Source: Streptomyces sp. Edi2 (GTDB taxonomy: Bacteria; Actinomycetota; Actinomycetes; Streptomycetales; Streptomycetaceae). From it: a DNA stretch of 64,000 nt. The position numbers were made by a program, and so were the translations under genes. The stretch lies in contig NZ_JBEJGX010000003.1 of the NCBI RefSeq assembly GCF_040253635.1, positions 7,279,501 to 7,343,500 of the forward strand. The letters run 5' to 3'. How positions within the stretch are numbered: position 1 is the stretch's first letter; each line of letters begins with the position of its first letter. A model generated the notes under the pieces. That model had not been told where the DNA came from. It worked only from the letters and a program-made list of their open reading frames with translations, and made no database searches. Shown here one piece after another: positions 52,553 to 63,916 of the stretch.

Positions 52553-53292
52553 TGCGCCGCCGTGCCCTGCTCGCCGCGGGCGCGGCCGGAATCGCCCTGG
52601 TCCTGACCGGATGCGGCGGAGACGACGGCCGGGGCAAGCGGGCGGCAGCGGGGCCTCGCCCGCTCACCACATCCGAGGCCGAGCTGATGTCCACCGTACG
52701 ATTCCTCAACTACCAGCGCGTACGCGGCGAGATCCACGCCACCGTCCCCGCCGCCGGACGCACCCTGAGACTCACCGGCCGCGTCGACTGGACCACACAC
52801 ACCGGCTACGCCCAGGTACTTGTCCCCGGACAGCCGCAGAACATCCTCGTGCGGTGGGACCTCCGCACCGCCTACGTCCACCCCAACAGCAACGCCCAAC
52901 TGCCCGCCACGCCACCACGCTCCGGCTGGCAGCACCGCCCCCTGGATCCCCGCGCCAACCCCATCGACGCCGTGCTGCTGCTGGCCCTCTCCCTGGGCAC
53001 GGACCGCCCCGAGAACGCCCAACTGCTGCGCCAGGGAGGGGCGAGCCGGCTGCGCAGCGAACGACTGAACAACACCCCCGTCACCGTCATCGCCGGCCCC
53101 AAGCCCCCCGACTCCGGCGACACCGCCCCGCCCGCACCGGGCACCGCCACCGGATCCGCCGAACGCCGCACCCGCTACTGGATCGATGCCGACGGGCGCT
53201 TGCACCGCTTCGCCGCCCTGGTCGCCGGCGGCAAGTGGGCCACCCTCGACTTTCCGCATGGTGAGGCCGCGCCGATCCCCACCGTCCGCTGA
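52552..53292 (+). CDS. lipoprotein of unknown function
   Basis: The protein is 246 residues from the ATG in the overlap TGATG. The signal MRRRALLAAGAAGIALVLTGC has a clear lipobox. The mature part carries VRFLNYQRVRGEIHATVPA, RLTGRVDWTTHTGYAQVLVP, and near the end RRTRYWIDADGRLHRFAALV. This is a beta-sheet pattern somewhat like LolA/LppX-type lipoproteins, with alternating two-residue periodicity. No catalytic motif is visible. It is translationally coupled to the beta-helix lipoprotein, and the two probably act together outside the membrane. Confidence 0.8.
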   Translation: MRRRALLAAGAAGIALVLTGCGGDDGRGKRAAAGPRPLTTSEAELMSTVRFLNYQRVRGEIHATVPAAGRTLRLTGRVDWTTHTGYAQVLVPGQPQNILVRWDLRTAYVHPNSNAQLPATPPRSGWQHRPLDPRANPIDAVLLLALSLGTDRPENAQLLRQGGASRLRSERLNNTPVTVIAGPKPPDSGDTAPPAPGTATGSAERRTRYWIDADGRLHRFAALVAGGKWATLDFPHGEAAPIPTVR

Positions 53293-53518
53293 GGCGGCCC
53301 TTCCGCACGTACAACAGCCCGTCTGTGTTCGTTGCTGTCGCCGCTCCACCTGTGCTGAAGAGCCTTCGGAGAAGGGTGTGGTTCGGTTTGAGGGACCTGG
53401 TGACCAGGCGTTTCGCTTTGCGGTAGTCCGGTAAGTCCCTGGGGGTGCGGGGTTGGGCCCGGCGCGTCAGCGTCGACGGCATCCGGGAGGCACGGGTGGA
53501 ACAGGAGCTGTTCGCGTT

Positions 53519-53995
53519 GTGAAGGAGCGTGAGGAAGCGGCCCGGGTCCGGGTGGAGAGGTTGCAGGGCGAGCTGGCCGCGCTGAACGTGCAGGTCGCGG
53601 CTGCCGAGGACGAGCTGTCCCGGCTGGAGATCACCCGGGAGACCCTGGCCACTCTGGGTGGCGAACACATCTCTCCAGCGCTGCAGTTCGAGTCGTCCCT
53701 CTCCGGGGATGCGAATCCGGACGATCTGTCCGCGCCCGTCCCGCCAGTGGTCAACCTGGCGACCGGCGAGGTGCCTGCGGAGGGCGACTGGCCCGTGCTC
53801 GCCCTGCTGGCCAGAACGGACGTGCCGCTGCGGGCCAAGCAGATCTGCGAGCAGACCGGGGAGACCGTCGACCACCGGCACATCGAAACGCTGCGGATGC
53901 GGCTGAAGCGGATGGTGCGCCACGGGTGGCTGGACGAGCCCGAGCGCGGCCTGTTCGCGCTGGCCGACAGCGTTCGCGCACCTGTGCAGCCGTAG
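53519..53995 (+). CDS. ISKra4 accessory protein with coiled coil and winged helix
   Basis: The protein is 158 residues from the GTG overlapping a short upstream frame that ends EARVEQELFAL. The N-terminal 50 residues form a heptad-rich coiled coil (REEAARVRVERLQGELAALN), followed by an acidic linker. A C-terminal winged helix reads LLARTDVPLRAKQICEQTGE and LRMRLKRMVRHGWLDEPERG. It probably helps DNA recognition or regulation of the transposase. The truncated copy elsewhere preserves the first 120 residues almost unchanged. Confidence 0.7.
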   Translation: MKEREEAARVRVERLQGELAALNVQVAAAEDELSRLEITRETLATLGGEHISPALQFESSLSGDANPDDLSAPVPPVVNLATGEVPAEGDWPVLALLARTDVPLRAKQICEQTGETVDHRHIETLRMRLKRMVRHGWLDEPERGLFALADSVRAPVQP

Positions 53996-54060
53996 ACAAA
54001 AGCCGGCTCTTCCCGCGTCGTGCCTGGTGACAAGCCTCGCAGCAACGAAGGAAGAGCCCG

Positions 54061-55596
54061 ATGCCAGCCTATGACTCCCGCGAGATCACCGAGGGCTTTC
54101 CCGCCACCCGCACCGCATTCGAGGCGCTCCTCGCGGACCTCGTCGACCCGGCGCGCTCCGCGGCCTGCGCCGCCACCGAGGAGTTCATCGCCACCCGCGC
54201 CCGCGAGGTGCAGCGGCTGATGCTGCAGGAATGGCTCGAGAAGCGGGCGGCCGGAGAACAGCGGGCGCAAGAGGTCGCCGGGAGCGACGGCGTGGTGCGC
54301 CGATGCGCAGAGAAGAGCCATGCACGGCTTTTGTCCACGCGGTTCGGCACGGTGCAGGTGGAGCGGATCGCCTACCGCGCCAAGGGGGCATCGAACCTGT
54401 ATCCGGCCGACGCGGAACTGGACCTGCCGACCGGCCGCCACTCCCACACGCTCAAGAAACTAGCCGCGGTCGAGGCGGCGCGCGGCTCGTTCGCCGACGC
54501 GCAGACCGCGGTCGAGCGCGCCACCGGAACCCACACCGGCAAACGGCAGACGATCCAACTGGTCCAGCGCACCGCGGCGGACATCGACGCCTTCTACACC
54601 TTCGCACGCAGCGCCTCCGCCTCCGGCTCCGGCTCCGGCTCCGGGGAGATGCTGCTGGTGTTGTCTGCGGACGGCAAGGGGGTCGTGATGCGTCCCGACG
54701 CGCTGCGCGAGGAGACCAGGCGGGCCGCCGCGAGGAAGGCCGCCTCAGGTGGCGGCCCGTACCAGACCCGCCTGGCCGGCGGGGAGAAGAGCGGGCGCAA
54801 GCGGATGGCGACCGTCGGCGCCGTCTACGCCTTGGCGGCCCAGCCGCGAGGTCCGCAGGAGGTGATCCGACCGAACGGCGCCGACCGTGAGAAGCGGCCC
54901 GACCGGCCACGCGCGACGGACAAGTGGCTGACCGCCTCCGTCGCCGCCGACGCCCGCACCGTCATCGCGGCGGTGTTCGACCACGCCGAGCGGCGCGACC
55001 CCGCCCGGACACGCGAGTGGGTGATGCTGGTCGACGGAGCACGCCGCCAGCTGGATCTGATCCACGAACAGTGCGATGCCCGCGAACTGGAAGTCCACGT
55101 CCTCATCGACTTCGTCCATGTACTCGAATATCTGTGGGGCGCGGCCTGGTGCTTCTTCGCCCCGGCCGACCCCGGGGCCGAACCCTGGGTCGGCGGGCAC
55201 GCACTCGCCATCCTCCAGGGCACGGCCCAGCACGTCGCCGACGCCCTCGAACAGCAGGCGGATGCCGCGCAGTTGAGCGAGCACAAGCGGGCCGGTGTGG
55301 ACAAGGCAGTCGGATACCTGCGGGCCAAGCTGCCCTATCTGGGCTACGACATCGCGCTCGCCGAGGGCTGGCCGATCGCCGCCGGAGTGATCGAAGGAGC
55401 ATGCCGGCACCTGATCAAGGACCGCATGGACATCACCGGCGCCCGCTGGGGCCTGCCAGGCGCCGAGGCTGTCCTCAAACTCCGTGCAGTCATCAGCAAC
55501 GGCGACTTCGAAGCGTACTGGGAGTACCACGTGCAGCGCGAACACCTGCGGGTTCACACAGTCCGCTACCGCGACACCCTCGAACTCGCGGCGTGA
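54061..55596 (+). CDS. ISKra4-family transposase
   Basis: The protein is 511 residues from ATG behind GAAGGAAGAG. The ISKra4 pattern is clear: ARLLSTRFGTVQVERIAYRAKG, then AADIDAFYTFARS, LLVLSADGKGVVM (first catalytic Asp), WVMLVDGARRQLDLI, VLIDFVHVLEYLWGAAW, and near the end AAGVIEGACRHLIKDRMD (catalytic Glu). The frame is intact, so the element may still move. A Ser/Gly repeat (SASGSGSGSG) lies at about residue 185. Confidence 0.92.
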   Translation: MPAYDSREITEGFPATRTAFEALLADLVDPARSAACAATEEFIATRAREVQRLMLQEWLEKRAAGEQRAQEVAGSDGVVRRCAEKSHARLLSTRFGTVQVERIAYRAKGASNLYPADAELDLPTGRHSHTLKKLAAVEAARGSFADAQTAVERATGTHTGKRQTIQLVQRTAADIDAFYTFARSASASGSGSGSGEMLLVLSADGKGVVMRPDALREETRRAAARKAASGGGPYQTRLAGGEKSGRKRMATVGAVYALAAQPRGPQEVIRPNGADREKRPDRPRATDKWLTASVAADARTVIAAVFDHAERRDPARTREWVMLVDGARRQLDLIHEQCDARELEVHVLIDFVHVLEYLWGAAWCFFAPADPGAEPWVGGHALAILQGTAQHVADALEQQADAAQLSEHKRAGVDKAVGYLRAKLPYLGYDIALAEGWPIAAGVIEGACRHLIKDRMDITGARWGLPGAEAVLKLRAVISNGDFEAYWEYHVQREHLRVHTVRYRDTLELAA

Positions 55597-55642
55597 TCAC
55601 GGTCTCTCAAACCGAACCACACCCTTCTGACATCCGCCCCGG

Positions 55643-56596
55643 TCATTCCGCCGGCAGGGTTGAGGCCCACTCGGTCAGCAGCTTCACGTATAGCGCCGGG
55701 TCGAATTGGTGCATCATGTGGTGCGCTTCCGGATGCGACTCATAGTCGACCTTGACGCCTGCGGACGACATGATGTCGTGAGCCTTCTGTGCCTGCTCGT
55801 CGGACAACGACCCGACGAAATCGCCCGTCTGCGGGTTGACCGCCCGGTTGTGGTGGGTGATCAGGACGGGTGTCCTGACCTGCGCCAGCATCCGGTCGTG
55901 GGGGGTGTTCAATCCGGCGGTTCCCTCGAAGAACGCCCGCGCCCACTCAGGGTCGTATTCCTTGAGGTTCTGGGGCGGCTCCGCGCTTGCCGGGAAGAAT
56001 TGCGCAAGCTTCGACGACGAAGCCTCGGCAGCGGCACCGAAGCCGGCCCAGTCGCCGATGCACCACTGATCGCCGAGGTGTTTGCTGAGCAGCTCGAAGA
56101 ACGGGCCCGCCCCCTGGCGTATGTTGTGCCCGAACGCGGGGACGAGTTCGGAGGCGAAGAATGGTGCGTCCTCGCAGAACGCGCCGCGGATCTGGCCGGG
56201 GAGCGAATACGCCGACAGCCAGGCGGCCAAGACCCCACCCGACGAGTTCCCTGACACGATGACCGGACGCCGGATCACCAGCGAGATGAAGCGCACCAGG
56301 TCGTTTCCGAAGTTGTCGAGGCTGTACCGCTTCGGCGTCCAGGTGCTCCGTCCCTGCCCACGCAAGTCGACGGCGAACACGTGGAAGTCCTCGGCCAAAA
56401 GCTCGATCGCCGGCTCATAGCTCCACCAGGAGCCCGTCTGCTCGGGAATGAGCAGGAGTACCGGCTTGTCCGGTGACCCCGCCTCCGCGTAGTTCATCAT
56501 GATCTCGCCGAGGTTCACCTGCTTCTCGGGGTAAGCATGAGAAACGAAGCTGTCGCGATCAGCCGGCTTCGGAGTGGTGCCCACCTTGTCAGTCAT
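55643..56596 (-). CDS. alpha/beta hydrolase
   Basis: The protein is 317 residues from ATG. The nucleophile elbow is VSGNSSGGVLAAW (Ser in GNSSG). LLLIPEQTGSWWSY is the oxyanion loop, HVFAVDLRGQGRST a standard strand 4 region, and HPEAHHMMHQFDP carries the catalytic His; the acid residue may be in TPVLITHHNRAVN or CEDAPFF. The substrate is unknown. It is divergent from the HxlR-type regulator and lies between an intact and a truncated ISKra4 copy, suggesting acquisition. The HxlR pairing is typical of detoxification enzymes induced by electrophiles or phenolics. Confidence 0.9.
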   Translation of the reverse strand: MTDKVGTTPKPADRDSFVSHAYPEKQVNLGEIMMNYAEAGSPDKPVLLLIPEQTGSWWSYEPAIELLAEDFHVFAVDLRGQGRSTWTPKRYSLDNFGNDLVRFISLVIRRPVIVSGNSSGGVLAAWLSAYSLPGQIRGAFCEDAPFFASELVPAFGHNIRQGAGPFFELLSKHLGDQWCIGDWAGFGAAAEASSSKLAQFFPASAEPPQNLKEYDPEWARAFFEGTAGLNTPHDRMLAQVRTPVLITHHNRAVNPQTGDFVGSLSDEQAQKAHDIMSSAGVKVDYESHPEAHHMMHQFDPALYVKLLTEWASTLPAE

Positions 56597-56815
56597 ATGT
56601 GCCTCCTTGTATCGAGTAATGGCTTTTTCTCGTCTCAGTCGGGCCCAGCGCTCGGTGATGCCTCGGGCCGGCCGACCACTCGCGCGCTCAACCCGTCCGC
56701 GGCCGACGCGAAAGCCATGGTCCCTGCCTTGGCGGCCGGGACTGATTGATATCCCTTGTATACCTAGTAGTCGAAGTAGACTGCAACGAAATCAGGTATC
56801 ACCGAGGAGACTTAC
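56597..56815. promoter_or_regulatory. divergent promoter region of hydrolase and HxlR genes
   Basis: This 219-base region lies between divergent starts. The AT-rich stretch TTGATATCCCTTGTATACC followed by AGTAGTCGAAGTAGACT (56742-56782) resembles HxlR-type operators, which are dyads near the regulator's own start. The exact site is not certain. Confidence 0.45.
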
Positions 56816-57175
56816 GTGAATCCAGCAGAACTCGATGACGACGGCCGTCGTCTGCTCAACCAATTGTTCGGCAAGTGGTCTTTGCTCGTGTTGGACGCAT
56901 TGTGCAAGCGTCCCCAGCGCTTCAGTGAGCTTCGGCAACACCTGCCGGCCGTCACACCGAAGTCCCTGACCGCATGCCTGCGCCGGCTGGAGCGCGACGG
57001 CATGGTCGAGCGCGTGGTCGTGTCCACGGAGCCCGTGGCGATCGAGTACGGCGTCACTCGCCTGGGCCGGACCCTGAGGTCCCCCCTGCAAGCCATGATG
57101 GAATGGTTCGTCGACCACCTCGACGAAGTCGAAGCCGCCCGCTCTGACTACGACGAGCAGCGTCAGCCCAGCTGA
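56816..57175 (+). CDS. HxlR-family transcriptional regulator
   Basis: The protein is 119 residues from GTG behind GAGGAG. The winged helix is typical: FGKWSLLVLDALCKRPQRFSELRQHLPAVTPKSLTACLRRLERDGMV, ending with VTRLGRTLRSPLQAMMEWF. HxlR proteins repress or activate a neighbouring gene in response to aldehydes, quinones or similar compounds. There is no conserved N-terminal Cys like that of HypR-type redox members in the first helix; one Cys (ALCKRP) lies in helix 2. It probably controls the divergent hydrolase. Confidence 0.9.
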   Translation: MNPAELDDDGRRLLNQLFGKWSLLVLDALCKRPQRFSELRQHLPAVTPKSLTACLRRLERDGMVERVVVSTEPVAIEYGVTRLGRTLRSPLQAMMEWFVDHLDEVEAARSDYDEQRQPS

Positions 57176-57216
57176 CACTTCCGGCGCGCCGCCTCGTGCA
57201 GCAGCACCACCACCGT

Positions 57217-57709
57217 GTCTCCCCGGTCTGCTCGCAGATCTGTTTGGCCCGCAGCGGCACGTCCGTTCTGGCCAGCAGGGCGAGCACGGGCCAGTCGCCC
57301 TCCGCAGGCACCTCGCCGGTCGCCAGGTTGACCACTGGCGGGACGGGCGCGGACAGATCGTCCGGATTCGCATCCCCGGAGAGGGACGACTCGAACTGCA
57401 GCGCTGGAGAGATGTGTTCGCCACCCAGAGTGGCCAGGGTCTCCCGGGTGATCTCCAGCCGGGACAGCTCGTCCTCGGCAGCCGCGACCTGCACGTTCAG
57501 CGCGGCCAGCTCGCCCTGCGACCTCTCCACCCGGACCCGGGCCGCTTCCTCACGCTCCTTCACAACGCGAACAGCTCCTGTTCCACCCGTGCCTCCCGGA
57601 TGCCGTCGACGCTGACGCGCCGGGCCCAACCCCGCACCCCCAGGGACTTACCGGACTACCGCAAAGCGAAACGCCTGGTCACCAGGTCCCTCAAACCGAA
57701 CCACACCCT
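57217..57709 (-). mobile_element. truncated inverted ISKra4 copy
   Basis: The first about 490 bases of the ISKra4 element, including its left end (57680-57709) and most of the accessory ORF, are present on the minus strand. Identity is nearly complete; for example, only one Leu to Ser change appears in the coiled coil. The transposase is missing. The copy ends abruptly at 57217 beside the HxlR stop codon. Confidence 0.85.
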
Positions 57710-57788
57710 CCGGAGAATGCGGGTGGGGCCGGGACGCCCCTGAACGCAACCAGAACTGCAACCAGGAAGAACCCGGCCGCTTAGCGTG

Positions 57789-58160
57789 ATGGATCCGCTC
57801 TCCGCCGTGACGGCCGCGAAGATTCAGCTCTTCCTCGCTGCCGACCTGCGGGCCGGCGCGGTCCAGCGGGACGACACGGAGATCAGTATGACGGTGCGCT
57901 GGTGGAAGCTCAGCGAAGCCGTGGACGCTGTTCGCGCCGGTCGCATCACCGAGGCCGGCAGCGTCGCCGGGCTGCTCCTGGCGGCGCATGCGCAGGGTGT
58001 TCGTCCTGACGGTCACCGAGACCTCCTGCTGACCGACGACAACCTCCAGGCGATCACGGCTCCGGCCAGTGCGAGTGCTGCATCCGCAGCTCATGCCACC
58101 CCTGCGGCCTGCGAATTCAAACGTTCGTGGGAGGAGTCGGCCAGGGTGCGACGGCGATAA
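57789..58160 (+). pseudogene. C-terminal fragment of a NUDIX-type hydrolase (tentative)
   Basis: The frame starts MDPLSAVTAAKIQLFLAADL and continues DTEISMTVRWWKLSEAVDAV, then AGRITEAGSVAGLLLAA. This matches the C-terminal pattern of ADP-ribose-pyrophosphatase-like NUDIX proteins (E..M.V.W....EA...I..G.I.DA.SVAGLL). The NUDIX box itself is absent. It was presumably removed when the adjacent IS copy was inserted or truncated. After about residue 68 the frame runs into unrelated sequence. Confidence 0.4.
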
Positions 58161-58477
58161 TCGGCCAACTCTATTGGCCGCAAATTTGCGGTGATAGGCG
58201 AAAGACAAGGACATCTTCTCTGATGGGTGCTGAGTACACGCGGCCCCATGGCGGGCCCCGCCCCCGGCGACGCCTGTCGGTGGCGGTCTTGACAATTCCC
58301 GACGATTGCAGCCTTGGCATCCCAGTCCCACTGGCCACAGCACCTCGCTTCACAGCAGGTGACGAAGTCCCGGTAGGGCGTATGGCTACTTTCCGTGCAG
58401 GTGGTTGCGGGGTCCGAATACCGTTCGGGGCCGCTGTGGAGCCATGGCGGCGCCGGACGAAGCACAAGGTGGAGTGG
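58161..58477. other. urease upstream region
   Basis: No gene is recognised. It should contain the promoter of the urease operon. No NtcA/GlnR-type GTnAC repeat box stood out to me. Confidence 0.5.
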
Positions 58478-58855
58478 ATGCATCTGAGCCCCCATGAGCA
58501 AGAGAAATTGCTCATTTACGTGGCCGCCGACATCGCGGCGAAACGTCGGTTGGATCCGGTCGAGCCCGTGAAGCTCAACTACCCCGAGGTGGTCGCGCTG
58601 ATCAGCGTGCACATCATGGAAGGGGCGCGCCGGGGGAAGCCGGTGTTGGACCTGGCCCATGAAGCGGCCCGGTTGTTCTACCCCGGGGAACTGATGGAGG
58701 GCGTCTTCGAGATGGTCCGCGACCTCCAGGTGGAGGCGACCTTCCCGGACGGGAGCAAGCTGTGCTCCGTACGTGAGTTGGTCGATCCCAGCCTGGTGCC
58801 TGTGCCTGACCCTGAAGCCGACTCCGCCTCGATGGCCACAGGAGAGCAATCGTGA
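58478..58855 (+). CDS. ureA: urease gamma subunit
   Basis: The protein is 125 residues from ATG ([20 protein letters not shown]) behind GGTGGAG. The urease gamma pattern is complete: [22 protein letters not shown], then [23 protein letters not shown]. Normal gamma subunits are about 100 residues; this one has an additional acidic tail of about 20 residues ([19 protein letters not shown]). The stop codon overlaps ureB by four bases (GTGA), so the two are translated together. Confidence 0.95.
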   Translation: MHLSPHEQEKLLIYVAADIAAKRRLDPVEPVKLNYPEVVALISVHIMEGARRGKPVLDLAHEAARLFYPGELMEGVFEMVRDLQVEATFPDGSKLCSVRELVDPSLVPVPDPEADSASMATGEQS

Positions 58856-59228
58856 TTCCTGGAGAAATCGAGTTCGACGGCCCCGACATTGTCATCAATG
58901 AGGGTAAGCCGGTGACGGTCCTGAACGTGAAGAACGTCGGGGACCGGCCCATCCAGGTCGGCTCCCACTACCACTTCGCCGAGGTCAATCACTGCCTGGA
59001 GTTCTTCTCGGAGGACAACGAGCCCCTGGAGCGCAGCGCGGCGCGCGGGCTGCGACTGCATATCGCGGCGGGGACGGCGAAGCGTTTCGAGTGCAATAAG
59101 GACTATGACATCGAACTTGTGCCGCTGGCGGGCAACAGGGTGGTGCCGGGACTGCGCGGCGAGACCGCGGGCCCGTTGAACTGCGACGCGGAAGCCGTGA
59201 ACGACGGCACGGAATCGGGGGCGGAGCG

Positions 59229-59232
<4 letters not shown>
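58852..59232 (+). CDS. ureB: urease beta subunit
   Basis: The protein is 126 residues from [23 protein letters not shown] opens the protein, and [18 protein letters not shown] is the family signature. [20 protein letters not shown] shows one unusual change: the usual RFEPG is RFECN. The acidic C-terminus extends slightly beyond the normal 101-110 residues. It overlaps ureC by four bases. Confidence 0.95.
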
Positions 59233-60992
<1,760 letters not shown>

Positions 60993-61086
60993 TGGCTGCT
61001 GCGAACACCGTCCCGAGAATTGTGGCGAACCTGCTGATGAGTCACCACCGCCACTGCCACCACCGCAGTCACCGTAGGGAATCGCG

Positions 61087-61761
61087 ATGAGCCGCGCGGC
61101 ACTGCTGGTCCTCGCTGACGGCCGGTTCCCCGCCGGAGGGCATGCGCACTCCGGGGGCGCCGAACCGGCCGTCACCGCAGGCCGAATCCGGGACACCCCC
61201 ACCCTGGAGGCGTTCTGCCGGGGCCGGCTGCACACCGCGGGGCTGGTCGGCGCGGGCCTGGCCGCCGCGGCGGCATCCGGCTGCGACCCACTCCTGCTGG
61301 ACGAGGCCGCCGACGCCCGAACCCCCGCCCCCGCCCTGCGGCTTGTGGCCCGCAGACTGGGCCGGCAGATGATGCGGGCCGCCCGCGCGACCTGGCCCTC
61401 GGCCGAGCTGGACGCGCTGGCCGCGGCCCGCCCGCGCGGCGCCCACCAGCCCATCGTCATGGGGCTTGCGGCCCGCTCGGCCGGGCTGGCGCCGCTGGAT
61501 GCCGCCTACGCGGTGGCATACGAGAACGTCAGCGGCCCGGCCACCGCCGTCGTACGCCTGCTGAGCCTGGACCCCTTCGAGGCCACCGCCGTCCTGGCGC
61601 GCCTGACCGACGACATCGACCAGGTCGCCGCGCAGGCCGCACAGGCCGCCCAACGAGTCCCACTGGAGGGCCTCGACGCGCTGCCCGCCGCATCCGCGCC
61701 GCTGCTGGACATCACCGCCGAGCAGCACGCCGCCTGGCCGGTGCGCCTCTTCGCCTCCTGA
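61087..61761 (+). CDS. ureF: urease accessory protein UreF
   Basis: The protein is 224 residues from ATG ([20 protein letters not shown]). The start with [16 protein letters not shown] is the typical actinobacterial form of the UreF signature (LxDSxFPxGxFxHS). The all-helical body contains [17 protein letters not shown] and [18 protein letters not shown]. UreF joins UreD and UreG on the apo-urease and couples GTP hydrolysis to nickel insertion. Confidence 0.93.
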   Translation: MSRAALLVLADGRFPAGGHAHSGGAEPAVTAGRIRDTPTLEAFCRGRLHTAGLVGAGLAAAAASGCDPLLLDEAADARTPAPALRLVARRLGRQMMRAARATWPSAELDALAAARPRGAHQPIVMGLAARSAGLAPLDAAYAVAYENVSGPATAVVRLLSLDPFEATAVLARLTDDIDQVAAQAAQAAQRVPLEGLDALPAASAPLLDITAEQHAAWPVRLFAS

Positions 61762-61798
61762 CCCCCCACCCGCACCACCACGAAACACCGGAGCCCCC

Positions 61799-62494
61799 AT
61801 GCACCTCGACCACGCGCAGACCTTCCCCGAGCGCCACACCTACAGCGCCGCCGCCCCCACACGCCCCAACGGGAGGCGCCGGGCGCTGCGCATCGGCCTG
61901 GGCGGGCCGGTGGGCACCGGCAAGACCGCCACCGTCGCGGCACTGTGCCGGGCGCTGCGCGAGGAGCTGTCCATCGCAGTGGTCACCAACGACATCTACA
62001 CCCGTGAGGACGCCGAGTTCCTGCTGCGGGAGGCGGTACTGCCCCCCGAGCGGATCAGCGCGGTGGAGACCGGCGCCTGCCCGCACACCGCCATCCGGGA
62101 CGACATCTCCGCCAACCTGGAGGCGGTGGAGGACCTGGAGGACGGGGTCGGACCACTGGACCTGGTGCTGGTGGAGTCCGGCGGCGACAACCTGACCGCC
62201 ACCTTCTCCAAGGGCCTGGTCGACTTCCAGATCTTCGTGATCGATGTGGCGGGCGGGGACGACATTCCGCGCAAGGGCGGCCCCGGCGTCACCAACGCCG
62301 ACCTCCTGATCGTCAACAAGACCGACCTGGCCCCCTACGTCGGCGTCGACCTTGAAGGCATGGCCCGCGACGCGAAGGCACAGCGCGGCGAACTCCCCGT
62401 CGCCTTCACCACGTTGAAGACGGAGGACGGCATCCAGCCCGTCTCCGACTGGGTGCGCGCACGCCTGGCCGACTGGACCACGGACGCCGCATGA
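61799..62494 (+). CDS. ureG: urease accessory GTPase UreG
   Basis: The protein is 231 residues from ATG. P-loop: [18 protein letters not shown]. Nickel-binding CPH lies in [13 protein letters not shown]. Switch and base-binding regions are [18 protein letters not shown] and [17 protein letters not shown]. UreG delivers nickel with GTP. No UreE metallochaperone is encoded, as is common in actinobacteria; the His-containing N-terminus ([15 protein letters not shown]) might replace part of that role. It overlaps ureD by four bases. Confidence 0.95.
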   Translation: MHLDHAQTFPERHTYSAAAPTRPNGRRRALRIGLGGPVGTGKTATVAALCRALREELSIAVVTNDIYTREDAEFLLREAVLPPERISAVETGACPHTAIRDDISANLEAVEDLEDGVGPLDLVLVESGGDNLTATFSKGLVDFQIFVIDVAGGDDIPRKGGPGVTNADLLIVNKTDLAPYVGVDLEGMARDAKAQRGELPVAFTTLKTEDGIQPVSDWVRARLADWTTDAA

Positions 62495-63336
62495 CCCTCG
62501 CACCCGCCAAGCCCCCACACCACGCAGCGGAACCTGCCGCACCCACTCCAGGGGTTACCTCCGCCGCGCGGATCGTTGCCGTCCCCGACCCGCGCGGCGG
62601 CACGGCACTGCCCGTGCTCTACGGACGACGGGCCCTCATCCCCCGCCGACTCAACGCCACCGGCCACTACACCCGAGTCGCGCTCACCGGCGCGGTGAGC
62701 GCACCTCTCGGCGGCGACCGGCTCAGCCTCAACATCGAAGTCCGCACCGGCGCACGCCTGCACCTCGACACGATCGGCGCCACCCTCGCCCTGCCGGGCC
62801 CCTACGGCGGCACCGCCACCCATGACGTGCTGCTCCGCGTGGACGACGACGCCGAACTGCACTATCAGCCCGATCCCGTGATCTCCGTCGTAGGCAGCGA
62901 CCTGGTGACCACCACCCGCGCCGAACTGGCCCCCAGGGCCCGACTGATCCTGCGAGAAGAACAGGTACTCGGCCGCACCAACGAACCCCCAGGACAGCTG
63001 CGCACCCGCCTGACCGTCCGCCTGGCCGAACAACCCCTGCTCGACCAAGAGCTCCATCTCGGCCCCGGAGCCCCCGGCTGGTCGGGCCCAGCCGTCCTCG
63101 CGAACTACCGCATGACCGGCCAAATCCTCATCGTCACCCCCGAATTCACCCACCACAAACCACCACCTCAGACCCTCTCCACCGACTCCGACCAGGGGGA
63201 AGCCGCCCTCACACCCCTCGCCGGCCCAGCCGTCCTCATCTCCGTGGCAGCAGCCGACAACCGCACCCTCCAACGCCTCCTGGAACGCGGCCACCAAGCG
63301 ACCGGAGTCCCCGCTCAACCTGATCCTCAGCTGTAA
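62491..63336 (+). CDS. ureD: urease accessory protein UreD
   Basis: The protein is 281 residues from the overlapping ATG. UreD beta-helix features: [61 protein letters not shown] and [20 protein letters not shown]. It is the scaffold for UreF and UreG on urease. The N-terminal 30 residues are Pro/Ala-rich. It is the last gene of the operon; no nickel transporter follows. Confidence 0.92.
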   Translation: MTLAPAKPPHHAAEPAAPTPGVTSAARIVAVPDPRGGTALPVLYGRRALIPRRLNATGHYTRVALTGAVSAPLGGDRLSLNIEVRTGARLHLDTIGATLALPGPYGGTATHDVLLRVDDDAELHYQPDPVISVVGSDLVTTTRAELAPRARLILREEQVLGRTNEPPGQLRTRLTVRLAEQPLLDQELHLGPGAPGWSGPAVLANYRMTGQILIVTPEFTHHKPPPQTLSTDSDQGEAALTPLAGPAVLISVAAADNRTLQRLLERGHQATGVPAQPDPQL

Positions 63337-63414
63337 CGCCGTTGATGTAGGTGTGTGGTGAGAGTGCGACAGCTCGCATGACCGGCGTTTCGATCGGGCC
63401 ACGGCTCGGCTGGA

Positions 63415-63641
63415 GTGGCTTGGGGCGATGAGGATCCAGGATGGGAAGCGGGCCACAGCCTGGCCTACGCCCGGCGGGAGAGTGAGGATGATCGGCGGCT
63501 CAACCGCGAGCTCCGACGGCTCCGCCCCGAACGGATCGACGTCACGATCGACCGAGTCCACCTCGTGAACCAGCGCAGGTCCCGGGCCGGGGCATCTACA
63601 CGTGGGACGTCGTCGAGGAATTCTCGTTCGCCGGAGCCACC
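63415..63641 (+). pseudogene. C-terminal remnant of a 2'-5' RNA ligase-like gene, frameshifted
   Basis: The plus strand reads WEAGHSLAYARRESEDDRRL and PERIDVTIDRVHLVNQRRSR. A one-base shift near 63590 is then needed to continue GIYTWDVVEEFSFAGAT and stop at 63641. The HSLAY element and strand pattern (VDRVHL...YTWDVV) fit the second half of LigT-like phosphoesterases. The N-terminal half is missing, so it is almost certainly non-functional. Confidence 0.5.
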
Positions 63642-63689
63642 TGATCGGCTCCCGACGTACGGGAGTTCCGCTCGGCCACGTCTGCGGCG

Positions 63690-63916
63690 TACGCCATCCA
63701 GTCGCCGCCGCTGGCCTGCTGCCACTGGACGGCCACCGAGCGGTGCAGTCCCAGACCTTGGCGCGAGGTCCTGGTGTGCAGCACGAACAGGCTTCCTTGC
63801 AGGGGTAATCGGACATCGAGCCACTTGCGGCCCGGATGGTGCTTGCGACACTCAACGTTCGGCAGCAGCGGCTCGATCACCGCCCACAACTCGAATGTCC
63901 CATCCGCCGTACACAC
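63690..63916 (-). pseudogene. IS5-type transposase N-terminal remnant
   Basis: The minus strand reads ADGTFELWAVIEPLLPNVEC, then RKHHPGRKWLDVRLPLQGSL and FVLHT. This is the N-terminus of Streptomyces IS5-type transposases (LW..IEPLLP...RRHPGR..LDDR..L.GILFVL.T). After this point the reading frame degrades. The remaining bases to 64000 probably hold the IS end and upstream region. Confidence 0.65.

Larger units (their letters stand above)
53370..55628 (+). mobile_element. complete ISKra4-family insertion sequence
   Basis: The element is about 2.26 kb. Its ends are inverted repeats that begin AGAAGGGTGTGGTTCGGTTT on each strand and match at about 27 of 28 positions (left 53370-53397, right 55601-55628). 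It contains a small accessory ORF and the transposase. No obvious target-site duplication flanks it. A truncated inverted copy lies at 57.2-57.7 kb. Confidence 0.85.

Noticed and set aside
57054..57629. Separate minus-strand gene of 191 codons
   Set aside because: It is the ISKra4 accessory ORF truncated at about residue 120 and then running antisense into the HxlR gene.
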